Assembly: GCF_016862115.1 (NCBI RefSeq)
Contig: NZ_BOMI01000084.1
Coordinates: forward strand, 62,001-126,000
Length of the DNA stretch: 64,000 bases
Direction: 5' to 3'
Source: Paractinoplanes deccanensis
Lineage (GTDB): Bacteria > Actinomycetota > Actinomycetes > Mycobacteriales > Micromonosporaceae
Shown: in pieces, positions 59,701 through 64,000 of the stretch
Layout: each line of letters starts with the position of its first letter
How positions within the stretch are numbered: the first letter of the stretch is position 1
The notes under the pieces: model-generated
Databases searched by the model: none
What the model saw: only the letters and a program-made list of their open reading frames with translations
What the model was told of the DNA's origin: nothing
Position numbers and translations under genes: made by a program

Positions 59701-59937
59701 GAGGCGTTCGGCTGGCGGGACGCGCCGCGGCTGGCCGACGGGCGGGTTCCGGTCCTGCTGCATCTGCTCTCCCCCGCCAACCGGCCCGTCGCTGTCACGC
59801 GTGATCTGGCGTCGTTCTGGGTGCAGGGCTATCCGCAGGTGCGCGCCGAGATGCGCGGCCGCTATCCGCGCCATCCGTGGCCCGAGGACCCGACCACTGC
59901 CGAACCGACGCGCCGCGCCAACCCGCGGGCCAGATAG
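56797..59937 (+). CDS. hrpB: ATP-dependent RNA helicase HrpB-like, with repetitive insertion
   Basis: 1046 residues; usual HrpB length is near 820-840. DEAH-type core: APPGTGKTTLVP (Walker A, about 30-41), ILDECHERHLDTD (motif II), TSATAD (motif III), and motif VI AAAAQRAGRAGREAPG near 328. An HrpB-specific C-terminal region follows, but about residues 503-722 are an extra, disordered-looking stretch of LAAAGG units and DAGHHR/GDASPD units. The C-terminal domain resumes at LPDDLAAGLVVGLAYPERVARV. GTG 56797 starts right before the helicase; the frame from 56089 is a shadow of uraD. Function: RNA-dependent ATPase, biological role unclear. Confidence 0.92.
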   Translation: MLIADDALPDLPIRPVLPRVREALAGAGAAVLVAPPGTGKTTLVPLALAGGGGRVVVAEPRRLAARAAARRMAALVGERPGGRVGYTVRGDRQVSSRTEVEVVTTGVLVRRLQRDPELAGTAAVILDECHERHLDTDLALAFLIEVRAALRPDLALLATSATADAERLAEVLGEAPVVAAESPLFPVEVRWTPPAGPITPPLGLRVDPRLLDHVAATTHRALAEFPGDVLVFLPGAREIDAVAGRLSSAGADVIALHGRQPGAVQDAALRAGPRRRVVLATAVAESSLTVPGVRVVVDAGLSRVPRMDHARGLGALATVPVSRAAAAQRAGRAGREAPGRVYRCWSEAQHDRLPAQPEPEIAAADLTGFALDLALWGHPGGEGLSLPDMPPAGALRSATATLHDLGAVDAEGRITPRGRALADAGLHPRLARALLDGAALVGPRRAAEIVALLDDDRAATDDLVAAWRRARRSADPAWRNEVRRLTAALTRNPSDDTIPDITDAAASLPAPDGWDSRETSGMSEVSDGRDEQPAGDGAAPHAHDRPEDQATAGGDHRHEQAAGGPGAAGGLGAAGGLAAAGGLAAAGGLAAAGGLGAAGGGSAEAADRPPSARGAGSRDAGHHRPAGATDGPPSARAVTGDASPDVGHHRRAEAADKPPSPRGAGSRDAGHPRHGEDADKPPNARAVMGDASPDTGHHRHGEAADRPRGARVVAGGGGARGLPDDLAAGLVVGLAYPERVARVREAGGRAYLMAGGTAAELGQGSGLAGVSWLAVAAADRAAGARTARVRSAAPLDEGTAVEVAGTLAAEAVEIGWVDGDVVAREVRRLGAIVLAEKRLADPDPRLVRAALVEGLRREGLSLLSWSRAAVELRERLAFARAALGEPWPDVSDEALLARAGDWLDLGTARRRADLAKVDVAAGLRRLMPWSVAGRLDEVAPERLPVPSGSRVRVDYSDPESPVLAVKVQEAFGWRDAPRLADGRVPVLLHLLSPANRPVAVTRDLASFWVQGYPQVRAEMRGRYPRHPWPEDPTTAEPTRRANPRAR
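58477..58598 (+). repeat. Six 18-bp tandem units plus partial, coding AAGGLA in hrpB
   Basis: GCGGCCGGCGGGCTGGCA and variants, six full units from 58477 to 58584 and one partial. They encode a glycine-alanine tract of hexapeptides. Confidence 0.9.
58627..58930 (+). repeat. Two long 147-bp imperfect repeats in hrpB
   Basis: A 49-residue unit occurs twice (GAGSRDAGHH... and GAGSRDAGHP..., each followed by GDASPD and GHH segments). Within each unit a half-period of about 24 residues is visible. Confidence 0.75.
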
Positions 59938-60056
59938 CCGCACCACCCCGCAGGCCAGACAGCCGCACCACCCCGCAAGCCAGAGCCGCACCAACCCGCA
60001 AGCCAGAGCCGCACCATCCCGCAAGCCAGAGCCGCACCACCCCGCGGACCAGATAG
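59913..60056. repeat. Six tandem 23/25-bp units bridging hrpB stop and the next gene
   Basis: Units of 25, 25, 23, 23, 23 and 25 bp with consensus CCGCACCACCCCGCAAGCCAGA plus G or a TAG-type ending. The first unit contains the hrpB stop codon (TAG 59935-59937); the last merges into the AGGAGG ribosome site of the gene at 60064. Confidence 0.9.
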
Positions 60057-60063
60057 GAGGGCG

Positions 60064-60435
60064 ATGAGCTTTCTCGTCGAGGTGGAGCACCGTTTCCGGG
60101 CGGTGCAGGGGCTGCGCACGCGGGTGCTCACGCAACGGTGGCTGTCGCCCGGTGCGGGGGTGGAGCTTGTGGTGACGGCGGGCGTGGCGTTCGAGGAGGA
60201 GCAGCTGACCGAGCGTGGCTGGTTCTTCGACACGGACGCGGCTGCCCTCGCCCTGCGCCGCCGGTGTGCCGCGCTGGAGGCTCGGCCGTGGACGGAGCTG
60301 TTCGCGTTCCGGCCGACGTTCGAGCTTGTCGCCCGGCACCTCCACGGCGAGCTGGCCGGTGAGCTGGCGCAGCTGGCCTTCGTCCAGATCCGCGACACGA
60401 CCTTCGGCGTGACGACGCGGTACAGCCGCGCGTAG
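60064..60435 (+). CDS. 6-pyruvoyl-tetrahydropterin synthase-like small protein
   Basis: 123 residues. The strand-helix order and the segments GWFFDTDAAALALRRRC and FRPTFELVARHLHGELAGEL resemble the T-fold of the PTPS/QueD family (VDFGDLK and NPTAEN regions in true members). However, only one of the three zinc-binding histidines may be conserved (EHRF near residue 9), and the HGH motif is missing, so catalysis is doubtful. The AGGAGG ribosome site comes from the last unit of the 23/25-bp array. The gene is followed convergently by the GGDEF-EAL gene. Confidence 0.6.
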   Translation: MSFLVEVEHRFRAVQGLRTRVLTQRWLSPGAGVELVVTAGVAFEEEQLTERGWFFDTDAAALALRRRCAALEARPWTELFAFRPTFELVARHLHGELAGELAQLAFVQIRDTTFGVTTRYSRA

Positions 60436-60438
60436 CGC

Positions 60439-62703
60439 TCAGGACAGGCGCGCGGCCGATGACGGGGTGCTGGGCTGGGCCGGGATCGTGGGGCGCTCCA
60501 GGCGGTGCAGCGGTCCGGGCTGGCCGAACAGGTAGCCCTGACCCAGCAGGCAGCCGAGGCCGGCCAGGGCGGTGGCCCGGGAGGGGGTTTCGATGCCCTC
60601 GGCGACGACCGCTATGTCCAGGCCCTCGCAGATGGTGACCACCGAGCGGCACAGGGCACCCGCCTGGTCGGGGGCGATGTCGACGTCCGTCAGGGTGCTG
60701 TCGAGCTTCACGATGTCGACCGGGAGGCTGTGGAGCTGGGCCAGGGCGTTGAAGCCGCTGCCGAAGTCGTCCAGGGCTATCCGGATGCCGTGGGCTCGGA
60801 GGCGGGCCGCCACCGCCGCGGCGGCTTTCAGGTCGGCTATGCGGCGGGTCTCGGTGATCTCGACGACCAGGCGGGACGGCGGGACGCCGTGGCGGGTCAG
60901 GGCCGCCAGCACCACCTCTTCCAGGCCGGGGCCGAGGCGGGCCGCCGAGACGTTCACGTGCATGTCGACCGGGCGGCCGAAGATGAGCGCCAGCGTGGCC
61001 GCGTCGGCGCACGCCTGGTCGAGGACGAAGTCGTCGATCGCCGCGACCAGGCCGGTGCGCTCGGCCACCGAGACGAAGACGTCGGGGTGGACGGGACCCG
61101 CCACCGGGGACGTCCAGCGGGCCAGGGCCTCCACCGCCACCGTCGCGCCGTCCGTCAGGCTGACGATCGGCTGGTAGAAGACCTCGAAGCCGGCTCCCCC
61201 GGGCTCGCCGGCCAGCGCCTGGGCCAGCAGGTGCGGCAGGTCGGCGTGCGGGCCGCCGTCGCCGGGGCCGGCGTAGCGGGCCATCGTGCCCTTGCCGCGG
61301 CGCTTGCTCGCATACATCGCCGCGTCGGCCCGGCGCAGCAGCGCGTCCGCCGTCAGCGGCTCGCCCGGCGCGGGTGCCACCAGGCCGATGCTGGCGCCGA
61401 CGCCGATGGTGTGGCCGTCGATCACGAACGGCTCGCGCAGCGCCGCCAGGATGCGGTGGCCGGCCGGCTCCGCCTCGGCCGGGCGGTGGTCGAACAGCAC
61501 CGCGAACTCGTCGCCGCCCAGGCGGGCCACCAGCTCGTCCGGGCCGACGCAGCTTTGCAGGCGGCCGGCGATCGCGTGCAGGACGCGGTCGCCGATCGCG
61601 TGGCCGAAGCTGTCGTTGATCAGTTTGAAGTCGTCGAGGTCGGCGAAGAGCACCGCCACCGGCCGGTCACCGGCCCGCGAGAGGCGGTCGTGGAACAGCG
61701 CCCGGTTGGCCACCCCGGTCAGTGGGTCGTGGTAGGCCTGGTGGTGCAGTCGCCGCCGGCCCTCGGAGAGCCGGTCGAGCAGCACGGTGTTGTCCACGAT
61801 GGTGAACATCTGCCGGGCCACCACCAGACCCAGGCCCAGCCAGCCCAGGTACGCCTCGAAGGGCGACAGCGGCTTGCCGGCGCCCGTGTTCACCGCGATC
61901 ATGACCCCGGTCGCCGTCACCGGGATGTACGGCAGCAGCAGGTGAAGCCAGTCGTGCTCGCCCGCCGACGCCGACGGGTCGCTCTCGACCACGATCGGGC
62001 TCAGCGCCGCCATCGCCACCAGCAGCGGGCCCGCCACGTAGCCGGCCGACTCGAGCGGCGACAGCTGCCCGTCCGCGAGGTTGATCAGGCGGAGCGTGTC
62101 GGAGACGCCGAAGGCCAGCAACGCCAGCCCACCCCACGCCAGCGGCTGCCGGCCGGCCCGCGAACCGGGCCGGGTCACCAGCAGCAGCACGGCCATGGTC
62201 AGCAGGAACAGGTCGGCGACCGGGTACGCGGCCGCGGCCGCGATCTCCGCCGTGCGCTGCCCGTCCCAGTCGAACGGCATGAACGACCAGAGCAGCGCCA
62301 GCACCGACCCGGAGATCAGCAGGCTGTCGAGCAGCAGCGCGATCTGGTCGCGGCGCACCGAGGTGGGCACCGGGCGCGGCCGGGTGTACGGCGCGTACAG
62401 CAGGGCCACGAGAAGGCAGATGGGCAGCACGAAGAAGTCGATCGCCGGGCCCTGGACAGCCCACAGCAGCCGGGTCACCGCCCAGCCGGCCAGGCCCAGC
62501 CCGGCGAAGAGCCGCCACCGTCGGTGCATGCCCGTACGGCCACGGGCCGTAGCGAGGCACACCGCGGCCGCGGCCGCTCCCACGACCGCCTGCACGCTGT
62601 CCTCGTAGAGCCGCCACCCCGGCGGCCCGGCGATTTCTCCGACCGCGACGGCACCGAGGACGAGCGCCAGCGTGACGAGAAGTCGCGCCGTCATCATCAC
62701 CAC
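60439..62703 (-). CDS. GGDEF-EAL cyclic-di-GMP enzyme with membrane sensor
   Basis: 754 residues: about eight membrane helices (residues 5-310), a linker, a GGDEF domain with intact ARLGGDEFAVLFD (about 385-400) and an EAL domain with VEALARW, ITETRR, DDFGSGFNAL and KLDSTL (about 500-740). Both halves look catalytically competent, so it may make and degrade c-di-GMP. The sensing region has no large outside loop. GTG 62703 or ATG 62694 start. It converges with the PTPS-like gene. Confidence 0.93.
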   Translation of the reverse strand: MVMMTARLLVTLALVLGAVAVGEIAGPPGWRLYEDSVQAVVGAAAAAVCLATARGRTGMHRRWRLFAGLGLAGWAVTRLLWAVQGPAIDFFVLPICLLVALLYAPYTRPRPVPTSVRRDQIALLLDSLLISGSVLALLWSFMPFDWDGQRTAEIAAAAAYPVADLFLLTMAVLLLVTRPGSRAGRQPLAWGGLALLAFGVSDTLRLINLADGQLSPLESAGYVAGPLLVAMAALSPIVVESDPSASAGEHDWLHLLLPYIPVTATGVMIAVNTGAGKPLSPFEAYLGWLGLGLVVARQMFTIVDNTVLLDRLSEGRRRLHHQAYHDPLTGVANRALFHDRLSRAGDRPVAVLFADLDDFKLINDSFGHAIGDRVLHAIAGRLQSCVGPDELVARLGGDEFAVLFDHRPAEAEPAGHRILAALREPFVIDGHTIGVGASIGLVAPAPGEPLTADALLRRADAAMYASKRRGKGTMARYAGPGDGGPHADLPHLLAQALAGEPGGAGFEVFYQPIVSLTDGATVAVEALARWTSPVAGPVHPDVFVSVAERTGLVAAIDDFVLDQACADAATLALIFGRPVDMHVNVSAARLGPGLEEVVLAALTRHGVPPSRLVVEITETRRIADLKAAAAVAARLRAHGIRIALDDFGSGFNALAQLHSLPVDIVKLDSTLTDVDIAPDQAGALCRSVVTICEGLDIAVVAEGIETPSRATALAGLGCLLGQGYLFGQPGPLHRLERPTIPAQPSTPSSAARLS

Positions 62704-62763
62704 CCGATACGAGCCGCGGGCCCCCTGATCCGCGACCGGAGTAAGGTACCGCAGTCGTGACGG

Positions 62764-63486
62764 TCAGTCGCCGGCTGTCAGATCGGCGACAATCACCGTG
62801 ACGTTGTCGGGACCTCCGCCGCGCAGCGCCAGGTCGAGCAGCCGCTCGCAGCACGACTTCGGATCCTCGGCCGCCAGCATCTCCTGCTCGATCGTCTCGT
62901 TGGAGACCACCGCGGTGAGGCCGTCGCTGCACAGCAGCCAGCGGTCGCCCGGCTCGGGCTCGACGATCACGTAGGACGGGCTGACCGGCTCGCCCTGCAG
63001 CACCCGGGTCACCACCGAGCGCCGCGGGTGACCGGCCGCCTCCTCGGGCCGGATGAGGCCCTGGTCGACCAGCATCTGGACGTATGTGTCGTCCTTGGTC
63101 AGCTGGTTGAGCCGGCCCTCGCGCAGCAGGTAGGCCCGGGAGTCGCCGACGTGGGCCATGGCGGCCCGGGTGCCCGAGAAGATGACAGCGGTCAGCGTGG
63201 TGCCCATGCCCTGCAACGAGCTGTCGGCCTCGACCACCTCGGCGATCCGGCCGTTGGCGACCTCGAGCGCGCGGTGCAGCGCGTCCATCTGGTGGTCGTC
63301 CTCGATCGGGACGTCGAGCGGGCTCATCGCCTCGATGGCGATCCGGCTGGCGAGGTCGCCGGCCGCCATGCCGCCCATGCCGTCGGCCACGACGAGGAGC
63401 CGGTCACCGGCGTAGTAACAGTCCTCGTTGTTGCTCCGGACATGTCCTTGATCGGTGACGGCCGCCCACCGCAGGTGCAAGGTCAT
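62764..63486 (-). CDS. PP2C family Ser/Thr phosphatase (PstP/Stp1 type)
   Basis: 240 residues, the length of a soluble catalytic PP2C. Metal-binding motifs: SNNEDCYYAGD, VADGMGGMAAGDLAS, HVGDSRAYLLREG, WLLCSDGLTAVV and GGPDNVTVIVADL are all intact. It dephosphorylates Ser/Thr kinase substrates. No kinase gene is adjacent in the window. It lies 60 bases upstream of the GGDEF-EAL gene in the same direction. Confidence 0.94.
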   Translation of the reverse strand: MTLHLRWAAVTDQGHVRSNNEDCYYAGDRLLVVADGMGGMAAGDLASRIAIEAMSPLDVPIEDDHQMDALHRALEVANGRIAEVVEADSSLQGMGTTLTAVIFSGTRAAMAHVGDSRAYLLREGRLNQLTKDDTYVQMLVDQGLIRPEEAAGHPRRSVVTRVLQGEPVSPSYVIVEPEPGDRWLLCSDGLTAVVSNETIEQEMLAAEDPKSCCERLLDLALRGGGPDNVTVIVADLTAGD

Positions 63487-63556
63487 GGCGTGCAGCTTCC
63501 CAGATCATCGCAACCGTGTCTGCACGTGGTCGGCGGCATGTCGCCCGAAAACGCAC

Positions 63557-64000
63557 CTAGCTGGGATTCAAGGGTCTGCCGAGACATCTCGGGTCTACTT
63601 CCGTGACGCGGCGTGTGGGGGCGATCCACGATAGCGCGGATGCGGAGAGGGGCCATCCCCGCACTGCCACGCTGCTCTCCGGCGGGCGTACCGGCTCGGG
63701 GCAGAGCGTCTTGGAGCGCACCTGGTCGTTGGGGATGAACGTGACCTCGCCGCCGGGCCGGAGCACGGTGGTGGAGGTGTCGTCGACGGTGATGAGCTGG
63801 CCGCGCACGATGTGCGCCTCGCCGCCGGGCGGGCCGACCTCGACGGCGCTGTTGGGCAGCACCGGGGCACGCAGGAAGACGATGCCGATGAGCAGGGGCG
63901 CGACGAGCGCGGCGCCGACCGCCGGCCAGTGGGTGACGAGCCGCGCCGCCGGTGGGGGGACCGGGCCGGTGAGCAGCGGGCCGAGCAGCGGCGGCACGCC
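63557..64000 (-). CDS. Membrane protein, partial at right edge
   Basis: C-terminal part of a frame open to the window end. It contains a hydrophobic segment (VTHWPAVGAALVAPLLIGIVFLRAPVLP) and then a beta-rich region (PPGGEAHIVRGQLITVDDTSTTVLRPGGEVTFIPNDQVRSKTLC); the last 45 residues are low-complexity and may reflect an older stop. A GTG at 63997 could be a start, but upstream membrane helices may lie outside. Family not recognised. Confidence 0.55.
   Translation of the reverse strand, partial: GVPPLLGPLLTGPVPPPAARLVTHWPAVGAALVAPLLIGIVFLRAPVLPNSAVEVGPPGGEAHIVRGQLITVDDTSTTVLRPGGEVTFIPNDQVRSKTLCPEPVRPPESSVAVRGWPLSASALSWIAPTRRVTEVDPRCLGRPLNPS

Noticed and set aside
24082..60056. CRISPR arrays
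   Set aside because: The tandem arrays have no unique spacers and no cas genes are present; units are contiguous.
1..64000. tRNA or rRNA genes and riboswitches
   Set aside because: I looked for clover-leaf arms, the TTCGA arm and conserved rRNA stretches by eye and found none; a covariance-model search would be needed to exclude small RNAs.

Overview
The window is about 64 kb of very GC-rich DNA with strong G/C bias at third codon positions, many GTG starts, 1-4 base start/stop overlaps, and many TANNNT -10 boxes 6-8 bases before start codons (leaderless mRNAs). With SpoIIE-type phosphatases, CBM2-like domains, Clp-N/HTH pairs and LAL regulators, this points to a chromosomal segment of a filamentous actinobacterium, most likely Micromonosporaceae (Actinoplanes-like). 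The taxonomic call is inference. No rRNA, tRNA, CRISPR, intact IS, prophage or large biosynthetic cluster was seen.

Layout. 1-3.4 kb: a flavin monooxygenase cut by the left edge, an AraC regulator, a VOC protein, a decayed VCBS/FG-GAP fragment with a perfect hairpin, and a TauE/SafE permease. 3.4-7 kb: a four-gene ABC exporter plus two-component operon. 7-14.1 kb: glycosyltransferase, two SRPBCC proteins, CrtI-like oxidoreductase, YihY protein, a lipoprotein and several small proteins. 14.3-21 kb: three regulator/enzyme pairs (WYL regulator with an imine-reductase-like enzyme and a VOC protein; MarR with pirin; small HTH protein with a double Clp-N protein), a GNAT, a two-domain VOC protein and DUF3072. 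21-27 kb: SpoIIE phosphatase divergent from a large membrane protein with two tandem-repeat blocks and a CBM2-like tail, then a TM-helix channel-like protein. 27-38.5 kb: LysR/MFS pair, an ATP-grasp/methyltransferase/M29 peptidase operon, phospholipase D, PCMT-like enzyme, phosphotransferase and an unknown protein.

38.5-56.6 kb carries purine and ureide catabolism in three separate blocks: allB-alc (allantoin to allantoate to ureidoglycolate); aceB with a DUF6986 lyase-like gene (glyoxylate into malate); and uraD-uraH-uox-deaminase (8-oxoguanine and urate to S-allantoin). Together they cover urate to central carbon except for one step, ureidoglycolate to glyoxylate, which has no recognised gene here. 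A LAL regulator is divergent from allB. Between the blocks lie a polysaccharide deacetylase, a CDF metal exporter, a hydrolase, DUF6454 and DUF1996 secreted proteins. 56.8-64 kb: HrpB-type helicase with a repetitive insertion, a PTPS-like small protein, a GGDEF-EAL protein, a PP2C phosphatase and a membrane protein cut by the right edge.

Two window-wide themes stand out. First, at least 16 genes have the leaderless promoter geometry. Second, GC-rich short tandem arrays recur: those inside genes have periods divisible by three (39, 36, 27, 18 and 147 bp), while two of the three intergenic arrays do not (16 and 23/25 bp; the third is 18 bp).
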